The notes: generated by a model from the sequence alone, not told the origin. A stretch of 35,209 nucleotides of DNA from Oscillatoria sp. (GCA_011390515.1 JAABSJ010000038.1:1-35209); one strand, 5' to 3'; counted from the first letter of the stretch, positions 25,636 to 34,049 are shown. Program-made: numbers and translations.

Positions 25636-27714
25636 ATGAGCTATAAAATGGAACCCAAAAGTTTTCTGACGAATTTAGAGCGGGTCGCCGAAGTGCGAGC
25701 AGATGTGGCTAATGCGTTCAGCCAGATAGCCGATATTTTGAAAGAATCTGAAACAGCAGGGGCGAAAAAATCTGGGCAATTGGGCTTAGAACGAGAAATC
25801 GAAGATACTCAGAAAGCCAGCAACAATTTACGGCATGGGGTCTTCCGCCTGCTGGTTTTGGGAGATATGAAGCGGGGGAAAAGCACGTTTCTCAATGCCT
25901 TAATTGGAGAGAATATTTTACCCAGTGATGTCAACCCTTGTACGGCACTGCTGACGGTGTTGCGCTACGGACCGGAAAAGAAGGTAACGGTGTATTTTAA
26001 GGATGGAAAAAGTCCCCAAACGCTAGATTTTAAGAGTTTCAAACAGAACTACACCATCCCTCCCTCGGAAGCGAAACAACTGGAACAGAAGCAGCAACAA
26101 GCGTTTCCTGATGTAGATTATGCGGTGTTAGAGTACCCGCTATCGTTACTGCAAAAAGGAGTGGAAATTGTTGATAGTCCGGGACTGAATGATACGGAAT
26201 CGCGCAATGAATTGTCTCTGGGGTATATTAACAATTGTCATGCGATTTTATTTGTGATGAGGGCATCACAACCTTGCACCCTGGGAGAACGCCGCTATTT
26301 GGAGAATTATATTAAGGGGCGGGGATTGAGTGTGTTCTTTCTGATTAATGCTTGGGATCAGGTGCGGGAGAGTTTAATTGACCCGGATGATGAGGAAGAA
26401 TTGCAGGATTCTGAGACGCGATTGCGGCAAGTTTTTAAGGCAAATTTGGCGGAATATTGTGTGGTGGATGGGCATGATATTTATGAGGAGCGGGTGTTTG
26501 AAATTTCAGCAATTCAAGCGTTGAGACGACGGATTAAGGATGCGATCGCCTCGTTGGAGGGAACGGGATTTTCCAGTTTTTTGGGGGCGCTGAATACGTT
26601 TTTAACCCAGGAACGGGCGGTTTCTGAATTGCGGCAGGCGCGAACTTTAGCACGTCAAACCTCCACCCGAGTGCGGGAGGCGATCGCCCGTCGGATTCCG
26701 TTACTGGATGGGGATGTGAATGAGTTGAAGCAGCGGATTAGTTCGGTTGAACCGGAGTTTAAAGCTTTAACAAATATTCGCGATCGCTTCAAGGATGAAA
26801 TCAAACAGGTTCGGGATAGCAAAGCGCGGGCGATCGCTGATTCATTCCGCACTTATGTCCTCAACTTAGGCAATACCTTTGAAAGCGATTTCTTAACCTA
26901 TCAACCGGATATCAAATTTGGAGACTTTATCGACAAAGCCAAACGAGAAAGCTTTGAAGCGCGGTTTCGGCAGGCATTTGAGCAGTACATTAATGATAAA
27001 TTATCCGCTTGGAGCCTCACCGCCGAACAAGAGATGAATGGGGCGTTCATTCAATTAGCCAAAAGTGCCGAGCAGTACGGGGCCGACTACACCAAAGTCA
27101 CCACTAAAATTACCGAGAAACTCACGGGCCAAAAAATCCATGCCGGTAGCAACAGTTTACCGGAAGATAGCTCTCCCGCCTGGGCAAATTGGGCAATGGG
27201 ATTAGTTTCATTAGCCACAGGAAATATAGCAGGAGCCGCCCTCATGGGAGCGGGCTTTGACTGGAAAAATATCCTGTTAAATATCGTAGCCGTGATTGGA
27301 ATTAGTACGGCAATTACCACGGTTTTTGGGGTGATTTTAGGCCCGATTACTTTAGCCCTAGTGGGGTTAGGCGTGGGTTTGTTCCAAGCCGATCGCGCTC
27401 GCATAGAAGTGGTCAAGGTGACCAAAAAAGAACTGGTCAAATATCTGCCCCAAGTGGCAGAGGAGCAGTGGCAGCCGATTCACGATGCGGTTAAAGAGTG
27501 TTTTGATGCTTATGACCGAGAAGTGACTCAACGCATTGATGATGATATCAAATCCCGTCAAGCGGAATTAGATAATTTGCTGGGACAAAAGCAATCCCAT
27601 GAAATTAATCGCAGCAGTGAATTAGAACGACTCAAAAAGCTAGAGTCGGATGTCAGTTTGGAGGCGCGAAATATTGAGAGCGAATATCAGGATTTACTGA
27701 TTGCTGTAGGTTGA
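25636..27714 (+). CDS. Bacterial dynamin-like protein (BDLP1 type), second copy
   Basis: A 692-aa paralogue of the preceding protein, collinear over its whole length with long identical blocks (for example FRLLVLGDMKRGKSTFLNAL and NPCTALLTVLRYG). All motifs are intact: Lys82 in the P-loop, DSPGLND and NAWDQV. The membrane paddle (WAMGLVSLATGNIAGAAL, LLNIVAVIGISTA) is more diverged. The ATG at 25636 is chosen because MSYKME aligns with MVYKME of the first copy; a TTG 24 nt upstream is in frame. No clear ribosome site is seen. Two intact neighbours suggest a heteromeric machine rather than redundancy, but that is inference. Confidence 0.92.
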   Translation: MSYKMEPKSFLTNLERVAEVRADVANAFSQIADILKESETAGAKKSGQLGLEREIEDTQKASNNLRHGVFRLLVLGDMKRGKSTFLNALIGENILPSDVNPCTALLTVLRYGPEKKVTVYFKDGKSPQTLDFKSFKQNYTIPPSEAKQLEQKQQQAFPDVDYAVLEYPLSLLQKGVEIVDSPGLNDTESRNELSLGYINNCHAILFVMRASQPCTLGERRYLENYIKGRGLSVFFLINAWDQVRESLIDPDDEEELQDSETRLRQVFKANLAEYCVVDGHDIYEERVFEISAIQALRRRIKDAIASLEGTGFSSFLGALNTFLTQERAVSELRQARTLARQTSTRVREAIARRIPLLDGDVNELKQRISSVEPEFKALTNIRDRFKDEIKQVRDSKARAIADSFRTYVLNLGNTFESDFLTYQPDIKFGDFIDKAKRESFEARFRQAFEQYINDKLSAWSLTAEQEMNGAFIQLAKSAEQYGADYTKVTTKITEKLTGQKIHAGSNSLPEDSSPAWANWAMGLVSLATGNIAGAALMGAGFDWKNILLNIVAVIGISTAITTVFGVILGPITLALVGLGVGLFQADRARIEVVKVTKKELVKYLPQVAEEQWQPIHDAVKECFDAYDREVTQRIDDDIKSRQAELDNLLGQKQSHEINRSSELERLKKLESDVSLEARNIESEYQDLLIAVG

Positions 27715-28292
27715 GAGACCTAACCCCCCGGCCCCCTTCCCTAAGAGGGCCGGGGGAGCAAGAGGGTTGGGGGATGAAAGAGACCTAACCCCCCGGCCCC
27801 CTTCCCTAAGAGGGCCGGGGGAGCAAGAGGGCTCAAGAAAGTAGGGGGAGGAAGAGACCTAACCCCCCGGCCCCCTTCCCTAAGAGGGCAGGGGGAGCAA
27901 GAGGGTAGAGGGAGGAAGAGACCTAACCCCCCGGCCCCCTTCCCTAAGAGGGCAGGGGGAGCAAGAGGGTAGGGGGAGGAAGAGACCTAACCCCCCGGCC
28001 CCCTTCCCTAAGCTAATCTTGTAGGGGTTTTGTAGGGGCGCAATGCTTGCGCCCCCTAGCTTTGGAAAACAGACCCTAGCTTTGGAAAACAGACCCTAGC
28101 TTTGGGCGCAAGCATTGCGCCCCTACAAAAAATAACGATTTTTCGTAGGCGGCTTCAAAACCCCTACAAGATTAGTTCCCTAAGAGGGCAGGGGGGGAAG
28201 AGGGTTGGGGGATGAAAGAGACCTAACCCCCCGGCCCCCTTCCCTAAGAGGGCAGGGGGAGCAAGAGGGTTGGGGGAGGAAGAGGGTAGTTA
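27714..28292. repeat. Tandem array of about 64-nt GC-rich repeats, six copies
   Basis: Units beginning AGAGACCTAACCCCCC start at 27714, 27779, 27853, 27917, 27981 and 28217, with periods of 65, 74, 64 and 64 nt before the interruption. Each holds a hairpin (CCCCCGGCCC..CTAAGAGGGCCGGGGG). The fifth unit is split by a MITE (28013-28175). The array follows the second dynamin stop directly and runs into the open frame upstream of the DUF559 gene. Confidence 0.9.
28013..28175. mobile_element. 163-bp MITE with 19-bp terminal repeats and 9-bp target duplication
   Basis: Terminal inverted repeats CTAATCTTGTAGGGGTTTT (28013-28031) and its exact reverse complement (28157-28175). TTCCCTAAG flanks it on both sides (28004-28012 and 28176-28184), although each repeat unit of the host array has this sequence only once, so it is a true target duplication. 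The interior has an inverted GGGGCGCAATGCTTGCGCCCC-type pair and two and a half copies of a 20-nt CTAGCTTTGGAAAACAGACC unit. It has no coding capacity. Confidence 0.9.
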
Positions 28293-28327
28293 TTGTCAAG
28301 GATGAAAATTTAGTCACGAGATCACTC

Positions 28328-28747
28328 ATGGATAAACTACAGCCTAGAAAAGAGGACAGACAAATCCAGGAAGGTCGTCACAATATTGTGATTGGACAAA
28401 AGGTAAGTTCAGATAAAGTGCAGCAAGCCAAGGAATTCCGCCGTAAGATGACCGCAGAAGAGAAAATTTTATGGCAATACCTGCGTGCTAATCGATTGAA
28501 TGGCTGGCACTTTCGGCAACAACAGATTATTGATGGATTTATTACAGATTTCTATTGTCACGCTGCTGGATTAGTCGTAGAAGTGGATGGAAAAATTCAT
28601 GAAAAGCAAGTGGAATATGATTTAGAACGTGACCAAATTATCACCAGCCCTAACCTGCGTGTGTTACGAATAAAAAATGAGGAGATTAGACAAAATATTG
28701 ATCAGGTGATTATGCGTATTGCAGCAGCCTGTCAAGAAGAAATTTAA
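28328..28747 (+). CDS. DUF559 family endonuclease-like protein
   Basis: A 139-aa protein with the DUF559 core of the PD-(D/E)xK nuclease fold, related to very short patch repair nucleases: AKEFRRKMTAEEKILWQYLRANRLNGWHFRQQ, the acidic DGFITDFYC, VVEVDGKIH and the end NLRVLRIKNEEI. The open frame extends back to 28205, but that part is repeat array, so the ATG at 28328 is preferred; its ribosome site is weak. DUF559 proteins are common in repeat-rich cyanobacterial DNA and their substrates are unknown. It lies between dynamin gene sets and may be a passenger. Confidence 0.8.
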   Translation: MDKLQPRKEDRQIQEGRHNIVIGQKVSSDKVQQAKEFRRKMTAEEKILWQYLRANRLNGWHFRQQQIIDGFITDFYCHAAGLVVEVDGKIHEKQVEYDLERDQIITSPNLRVLRIKNEEIRQNIDQVIMRIAAACQEEI

Positions 28748-28885
28748 CCGACCAAACCCCTTCCCACCCCTCCAAAAGCACTTGCTCTCCAGAAGAGAGA
28801 GATCGGGAATCAATGTCTTTCCCGCAACCGGGAAAATCACCAATGAACTCATGTCACCCCCCTCCCACCAATAAAAAAATTTCCT

Positions 28886-29011
28886 TATTCTCCCTCTCCT
28901 AAAAGGAGAGGGCCGGGGAGAGGTCCCTCCGGAATCAAGAGTTTTCCCTATTCTCCCTCTCCTAAAAGGAGAGGGCCGGGGAGAGGTCCCTCCGGAATCA
29001 AAAGTTTTCCC
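28886..29011. repeat. 63-nt direct tandem duplication
   Basis: Two adjacent units (28886-28948, 28949-29011) share TATTCTCCCTCTCCTAAAAG, GGGCCGGGGAGAGGTCCC and TCCGGAATCAA.AGTTTTCCC. Each can form a hairpin (CTCTCCT-AAA-AGGAGAG). The second copy ends 26 nt before the third dynamin-like gene, so it lies in its leader. Confidence 0.85.
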
Positions 29012-29037
29012 TAAAATTGTTAACCCGAGGCAAAAAA

Positions 29038-30717
29038 ATGAAGCAGGAAATTTATCAAGATGTAGTCAGGAATATTAGGGCAGCATTAGGAGCATTGGAA
29101 CTGGATAAAAGTTTACCCCTATATCAAGATAGCCTGACCCTTTGCGAAGCGCTAGAAAATCCCGGCTTTCGGATTGCGGTTTTTGGTCCTTTTAATTATG
29201 GCAAATCTACCTTGCTCAATGCTTTGCTGGGACAACGGACTTTGCCGATTGATTTAATTCCGACAACGGGGGCGGCAATTCATGTTAGATATGGAGAAGA
29301 ACTGAGCGCTAAAATCACTTTAAATGATGGACAGGTGATCGGCGATCGCGGCACGGCTATTCTCAAGCAATATGCTATTTTGGACCAGGATCGCCGGATG
29401 CGAAATGATGTGGCTCAGGTTGAGGTGTTCTGTCCTCATTCTTTCCTACAAATTGGGGTAGAATTTTTAGATTTGCCGGGAACCAATGACCGGGAAGAAC
29501 AGGATAATCTCGTCCGAAAGCAATTGTTAACCGCAGATTTGGTGGTGCAGGTGCTGGATGCTCGTAAGTTGATGACTCTGGGAGAACGGGAAAATCTCAG
29601 GGATTGGCTGCTCGATCGCGGGATTGAAACGGTGGTGTTTGCGGTCAATTTTATGAATTTAATGGACCCGGATGACCAAAAAGAAGTGTCCAGTCGGATG
29701 CGGTTTGTGGCGGAAAGTTTTCGGTCCAATTTACCTCCGGGGGTTAGTAATTTGTATCGGGTTGATGCTTTACCGGCCCTGAGAGCAAGACTGAAAGGGG
29801 ATGCGGCAGCAGCACAGACTACGGGTCTACCGATGTTTGAATCGGCGCTGCAAAGTATTGTGGCGTTTCATCAAGAAAAAACTGTCAATTGGTTGCCGCG
29901 CTTAGAGGCGATCGCCTCTCAAATCTGCCAGTCTCTAACGGTAAAAATTCAAGGGGTGACTACGGAGTTAGCCGTGGCTGAAGAAAAACAGGCGAATAAG
30001 ATTCAGTTGCAACAAAAGGCGGAAAAACTGATTAAACAAGGCTTTGAGGGGAGCGTTTCTGATTTACAAAGTAAGCTGTATTTACCGAACCTGTTAAAGC
30101 GCTATGAACTAGAGGCGATCGCCGCACTCCAACAGGGTCAATTTCGCACCTGGGAAACCCAATCTTTTCAACCGGGAATGGTTCAATATCAGCAAGAGAT
30201 TACCAGTTGGGTGAATAAAGCTTGTGAGTTTTTCAACCACCCCCACCCCGGAACATTAACCCTAAAATTTCCTGAACCTCCCTCTGTTACCGTTCCCCAA
30301 ACTCCCTCGGCCCCTAAGTCATCAAAACCTCCTACCTCTAGCACCGGGGAGAAGACATTGGATTGGCTATTAGAAAGTCCTGTGGGCAATACGGTTGCTC
30401 GAAGCGCTTATTATATCCTGAATCGAATTATTGAACCCAATTCGTCCCGTCCCGTCAGTCCTGTGAATCCTGTGAATCCTGTGAATCCTCCTGATGTACA
30501 AACCGCCTATAAAAAAGCGGTGGAGGATTATTTGACTCAGTTCAGTGAAGCGGCTTTTTCGACCCTGCGCGACTATGAAGAAATCGCCCTGCCTGTGATG
30601 CGATTTCAACCCCCGAAGCCCTCATCGGAGATGATGACAAAGCGCCATCAAATCCAGTTTTTACAGAATGTATTGGAGGCGTTAACTCAGGATTTGCAGG
30701 GGTTGAAGGAGACTTGA
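29038..30717 (+). CDS. Divergent dynamin-like GTPase
   Basis: A 559-aa dynamin-family protein distinct from the two BDLP copies. Seen: P-loop GPFNYGKST (Gly50-Thr58, Lys56), switch region DLIPTTGAAIHVRYG, G3 motif DLPGTND, and NFMNLMDPDD where the base-recognition motif is expected, which departs from N/TKxD. The C-terminal part is helical with a Pro/Ser-rich linker (about 415-445), a weakly hydrophobic stretch (PVGNTVARSAYYILNRII) and a VNPVNPVNP micro-repeat. No strong paddle helices as in BDLP1. The ATG follows GAGG with good spacing; a TTG at 29017 is in frame. The J-domain gene follows 79 nt downstream. Confidence 0.88.
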   Translation: MKQEIYQDVVRNIRAALGALELDKSLPLYQDSLTLCEALENPGFRIAVFGPFNYGKSTLLNALLGQRTLPIDLIPTTGAAIHVRYGEELSAKITLNDGQVIGDRGTAILKQYAILDQDRRMRNDVAQVEVFCPHSFLQIGVEFLDLPGTNDREEQDNLVRKQLLTADLVVQVLDARKLMTLGERENLRDWLLDRGIETVVFAVNFMNLMDPDDQKEVSSRMRFVAESFRSNLPPGVSNLYRVDALPALRARLKGDAAAAQTTGLPMFESALQSIVAFHQEKTVNWLPRLEAIASQICQSLTVKIQGVTTELAVAEEKQANKIQLQQKAEKLIKQGFEGSVSDLQSKLYLPNLLKRYELEAIAALQQGQFRTWETQSFQPGMVQYQQEITSWVNKACEFFNHPHPGTLTLKFPEPPSVTVPQTPSAPKSSKPPTSSTGEKTLDWLLESPVGNTVARSAYYILNRIIEPNSSRPVSPVNPVNPVNPPDVQTAYKKAVEDYLTQFSEAAFSTLRDYEEIALPVMRFQPPKPSSEMMTKRHQIQFLQNVLEALTQDLQGLKET

Positions 30718-30796
30718 CTCTCCCGAGATGAGCTGGAGTGCTGTAAACAAATTTGCTACCCCGTTTGGGGGAAGTTGAACTAAGGAGGTTTTGGGA

Positions 30797-31135
30797 ATGA
30801 TTGACCGATTGGAAGCCAAGTTTCAGGCATTGGAAATGGATGCAGAATTGGCGAAGCTGAAACAGATGAACTGGCGATCGCCTCCCGATGCCACAACTCC
30901 CCCTACCCAAACACCCCCGCCACCTGTCAGCGATCAAATGGCGCGGTTTTACCAAATCCTCGGACTGAACTCTAATGCTTCGTTGCCAGAGGTGAAACAA
31001 GCTTATCGAGCTTTACTGAAAAAATGGCATCCGGATTTATTTTATGATAATCCCGAAAAGCAAAAAAGGGCTCAGGAAGTCGTTCAAAAAATGAATGAAA
31101 TTTATGAGAAACTATGCGATAATCAAGGGAAATAA
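30797..31135 (+). CDS. Small J-domain protein (DnaJ-like co-chaperone)
   Basis: A 112-aa protein: N-terminal helix (LEAKFQALEMDAELAKLKQM), Pro/Thr-rich linker (about 28-45), and a C-terminal J-domain (about 51-107) with YQILGL, EVKQAYRALLKKWHPDLF and the essential HPD motif intact. There is no Gly/Phe region or zinc domain, so it is a type III J-protein that would recruit and stimulate Hsp70 at a specific client. The ribosome site TAAGGAGG is near perfect, eight bases before the ATG. It lies 79 nt after the dynamin-like gene on the same strand, suggesting that this GTPase or its membrane complex is the client. Confidence 0.88.
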   Translation: MIDRLEAKFQALEMDAELAKLKQMNWRSPPDATTPPTQTPPPPVSDQMARFYQILGLNSNASLPEVKQAYRALLKKWHPDLFYDNPEKQKRAQEVVQKMNEIYEKLCDNQGK

Positions 31136-31357
31136 GTGCCGGTGTGTTCATGGGATTACATGGTGTCCGGTTCATCGGAGAGCTTGCACCATTCTCAACT
31201 CCAGCGAGGGTTAAACCAGGACCAGGGATGGAGGTGAAGGCTATCCTCATGTCCGGAAAATATTCTCACAATTTGAGCCTTTTGTCAAGGTGCCTTGGCC
31301 CAGTTGTAATATTTCTATAAACAAAGAGATAAAACTCCATAAAATTTAGCCTAAATT
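31136..31357. other. Intergenic region after the J-domain gene
   Basis: A 56-codon frame starts at the ATG at 31150, but it lacks a ribosome site and recognisable features. The stretch 31260-31357 is AT-rich, as expected upstream of a promoter. No terminator hairpin was found after the J-domain gene. Confidence 0.4.
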
Positions 31358-31373
31358 TGTGATCAATATCACA
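31358..31373 (+). promoter_or_regulatory. CRP-type palindrome upstream of the DUF457 gene
   Basis: TGTGATCAATATCACA is a perfect TGTGA-N6-TCACA site, the pattern recognised by CRP-family regulators including cAMP-bound SyCRP1. TAGATT at 31394-31399 may be the -10 box, which would centre the site at about -41, the class II activator position. The DUF457 start codon is 94 bp further on. Confidence 0.6.
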
Positions 31374-31466
31374 GGATATTGTCAAGGCAGTGATAGATTA
31401 AAAACACAATCAAGTATAAATGCTTACTAAGCGGTCCAAGATTCACGCAGGTTTGATGGAGTCACT

Positions 31467-32066
31467 ATGTCTTCTGCAATGGGTCATGCTTTAGCTGGGT
31501 TGACAATTTATTCATGCCATAAAACGGGAGGGCCTAAATGGCAACGATGGCTGTGGTTAGGGTGGTTAATCTTATTAGCCTTGTTGCCGGATTTAGACCG
31601 GCTGATTCCGTTTTTGCATCAATCGAATCATCATGAAGCTCGGATTAGTCATTCTCTAATTTTTGCCCTATTTGTACCCATCGTGACGATTTTTGTCCTA
31701 TTCCTGCTGGGTGATCGCGGACAACTGTTACGGACTCGTAGTCTTCAGGCGATCGCCGCTGGATTGTCTCATCCCCTGCTGGATTTATTAGTCGGGGTGG
31801 TTGGCATCCATCTCTTTTGGCCCTTTAGTTGGCAGTTGATTAAACTGCCCTGGGGGATTCTCCCTAGCCGAGGTGCACTCTACCTGACGAATTATTACCT
31901 CTATAAAAATTTCTTGATTGAAATGGGAGTATTACTCCCATTATTCTACAGTATTTATTTGAGGTTTAATACTGACTATTTTTCCCAGAGCATTCGCCAC
32001 AAAATCTTTAAACTCTTGCTGGTTTCTAGTGGATTTATGCTCTGGGCTCTGAGCTTGGAACGTTAA
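31467..32066 (+). CDS. DUF457/YdjM-type membrane metal-dependent hydrolase
   Basis: A 199-aa integral membrane protein with about four to five helices. Conserved polar motifs sit at the helix ends: MGHALAG, LLPDLDRLIP, HHEARISHSL, LSHPLLDLL and HLFWPFSW, the His/Asp pattern of the YdjM-like DUF457 family annotated as putative metal-dependent hydrolases. GGAG precedes the ATG. It has its own promoter region with a CRP-type site. The substrate is unknown; the family is linked to membrane lipid and stress roles only loosely. Confidence 0.85.
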   Translation: MSSAMGHALAGLTIYSCHKTGGPKWQRWLWLGWLILLALLPDLDRLIPFLHQSNHHEARISHSLIFALFVPIVTIFVLFLLGDRGQLLRTRSLQAIAAGLSHPLLDLLVGVVGIHLFWPFSWQLIKLPWGILPSRGALYLTNYYLYKNFLIEMGVLLPLFYSIYLRFNTDYFSQSIRHKIFKLLLVSSGFMLWALSLER

Positions 32067-32244
32067 ATGAGGTCGGCTAAAACTGACAACATAGACAGGG
32101 TGCAGTTATCGGTAATTGCGGCTGATGGGAATAGGTCTATAGCCTGCTCCTACAGTTGCGAAAAGAATACCAGTTTTTAACGGTTCTGTGGGAGATTAAC
32201 TGGGTTCTATCAAGTCTATATGTTGATGATTTTGGTGTTTTTAA

Positions 32245-33306
32245 ATGATGCTTCAGCGATTTCCAAACCTGACCGGGTTGTCCATCAAACTGTTCCAGTT
32301 CATTGCCCAGCTATTTATCTATAGCTATCTTCTATTTTTGGTCATTTATGTTGTGTTAAGGTTGATTTTTTGGGATGAACTTTGGATGGTTGCCTTGATT
32401 GGCATTTTAATTCCTTGGATTCTGTTTCCCCTATTTCTCATTCCTGGAATTGCTGGGTTAATTCTCCGACAAAAAAGATTAACGATCGCCTCCTCCATTG
32501 TTTGTTTAATCCTGATTGGTTGGTTGCATTCAACCTATTGGTCCCCCAAACCCGCCTCGATCCCGGATGATGCCTTAACGGTCAAAGTCTTATCCCTGAA
32601 TCTAACTTGGCATAGTACCAAAACCGAGAGTTTAGTGGAGTTACTGCAATCCGAAACGCCGGATATTGTTTTATTGCAAGAAACCACCAAACGAAATACC
32701 CATAAAGTTGTCCCTTATGTGGAGGAATTATACCCCTACACCTTTTTTGGAAATCGAGTCGGGATGTTTAGTCGATATCCCATCGCAGACAAAAAAATGA
32801 TTCACCTGGCGGAACTCGACGAATTTCAGCAACGGGCGATTGTAGACATTGAAGGGCAACCCGTTGTGGTGTATAATGTGCAAACCATCGCCCCTTGGAT
32901 TCGGCCTCAACCCTGGATCGGAAATCTGACGATTCCCACTTACGAATACGGCGATCGCCATCAACAAATTGCTGATTTAATCGATCGCATCCACCAAGAA
33001 ACCCTACCCGTGATTGCTGCTGGCGATTTTAATCTCACCGATACGTCTCAAGATTACCGACGGTTACAAACCGTCATGGAAGATGCCTACAAACAATCTG
33101 GATATGGGTTTGGATTCACTTGGCCTTATGGATGGCCCTTAAGTGACCTGATTAAATCGATTAACTGGAGACTCACCCATCCCCTGTTCAGAATTGATCA
33201 GATTTGGTACTCTGCCGAGTGGAGTGCAACATCGAGTCAGGTTTTACCCCCTACAGGTTCGGAACATCTCCCCATAGAGGCATCGGTTACACTCCCACTG
33301 GACTAA
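32245..33306 (+). CDS. Membrane-anchored endonuclease/exonuclease/phosphatase-fold protein
   Basis: A 353-aa protein. Residues about 12-100 hold three hydrophobic segments (LFIYSYLLFLVIYVVLRLIF, VALIGILIPWILFPLFLIPG, IASSIVCLILIGWL). The remainder is an EEP domain (DNase I/sphingomyelinase fold) with VLSLNL, the metal-binding Glu in IVLLQE, AGDFNLT, RIDQIW and the catalytic SEHLPIEA (His). It probably works on the outer face of the membrane on a phosphodiester or phospholipid. ATG codons at 32245 and 32248 are both possible; no strong ribosome site. It is convergent with the dehydrogenase gene. Confidence 0.87.
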   Translation: MMLQRFPNLTGLSIKLFQFIAQLFIYSYLLFLVIYVVLRLIFWDELWMVALIGILIPWILFPLFLIPGIAGLILRQKRLTIASSIVCLILIGWLHSTYWSPKPASIPDDALTVKVLSLNLTWHSTKTESLVELLQSETPDIVLLQETTKRNTHKVVPYVEELYPYTFFGNRVGMFSRYPIADKKMIHLAELDEFQQRAIVDIEGQPVVVYNVQTIAPWIRPQPWIGNLTIPTYEYGDRHQQIADLIDRIHQETLPVIAAGDFNLTDTSQDYRRLQTVMEDAYKQSGYGFGFTWPYGWPLSDLIKSINWRLTHPLFRIDQIWYSAEWSATSSQVLPPTGSEHLPIEASVTLPLD

Positions 33307-33335
33307 GTTTTCCTCACCGGATCACTTCCCCTGTT

Positions 33336-33995
33336 TTACCACGGTAACACTTCGCCATTGGCGTGCCAAAACGTACCCGAGTTATCCAGGGTGAGATGAT
33401 CCAGGCGCTGAATGATACCATGCGCTGCTTCCCCGGTAGAAATTCCCGTAAAATCCGTCATTCGGGTCTGAACTAACCCCGGATGTACAATCCCGACCGC
33501 GATTTTGCGCGGTTTCAAATCGATCGCCAGGGATTTGCCTGCCATACTGACGGCCACTTTCGACATCCGATACCCGTAATAACCACCGGAACTATTATCC
33601 TCAATGGAACCCATGCGACTGGTGACAATCCCAATCTTGGACCCTTCCCTAAGCAACGGGAGCAGTGCCTGAGTCACCCGCAATGTTCCCAAGGCATTCA
33701 CCTCAAACTGCCGTTGAATGCTGTCAAAATCCAGGCGATCGAGACTGTCTGCTTCTAAAATGCCCGCATTATTGACCAATATATCTAAGGAGACCCCTTG
33801 CAATCGCTGCACCAGTTCTTTGAGGGTCGGATCCGAAGTGATATCAATTCCGGTTTCAACTCGAATCCCTAATGCATCTAACTCGGGGGAGGACTGACGG
33901 CAAACTGCGATCGCCGTATCCCCCCGTTCCTGTAACTGCTGGCACAATGCTAACCCAATGCCGCGAGCAGTTCCTGTTACTAAATAAGTTGCCAT
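33336..33995 (-). CDS. Short-chain dehydrogenase/reductase
   Basis: A 219-aa cytoplasmic SDR-family oxidoreductase, at the short end of the classical type. Seen: cofactor motif TGTARGIG (residues 7-14), NNAG, catalytic Ser in GIVTSRMGS and the YGYRMSK (YxxxK) motif. The Arg in the segment after the first strand (AVCRQS) suggests NADP(H). HPGLVQTRMT is typical of the C-factor/carbonyl reductase-like group. The start ATG follows GGTGAG. It ends 29 bp from the oppositely oriented EEP gene. The substrate cannot be told from the sequence. Confidence 0.92.
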   Translation of the reverse strand: MATYLVTGTARGIGLALCQQLQERGDTAIAVCRQSSPELDALGIRVETGIDITSDPTLKELVQRLQGVSLDILVNNAGILEADSLDRLDFDSIQRQFEVNALGTLRVTQALLPLLREGSKIGIVTSRMGSIEDNSSGGYYGYRMSKVAVSMAGKSLAIDLKPRKIAVGIVHPGLVQTRMTDFTGISTGEAAHGIIQRLDHLTLDNSGTFWHANGEVLPW

Positions 33996-34049
33996 GTTTG
34001 TGTTGATCTCACCCTAAATCGTTCGCTCCTTATTGTAAATCAATTTGTT

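Noticed and set aside
27714-28292. Repeat array considered as a CRISPR
   Set aside because: The units are nearly contiguous copies with no unique spacers of constant size, and no cas genes are present.
28205-28327. N-terminal extension of the DUF559 frame
   Set aside because: This part is the last unit of the repeat array; the domain and a plausible ATG begin downstream.
31150-31320. 56-codon plus-strand frame after the J-domain gene
   Set aside because: No ribosome site, no conserved motif, and it overlaps the AT-rich promoter region.
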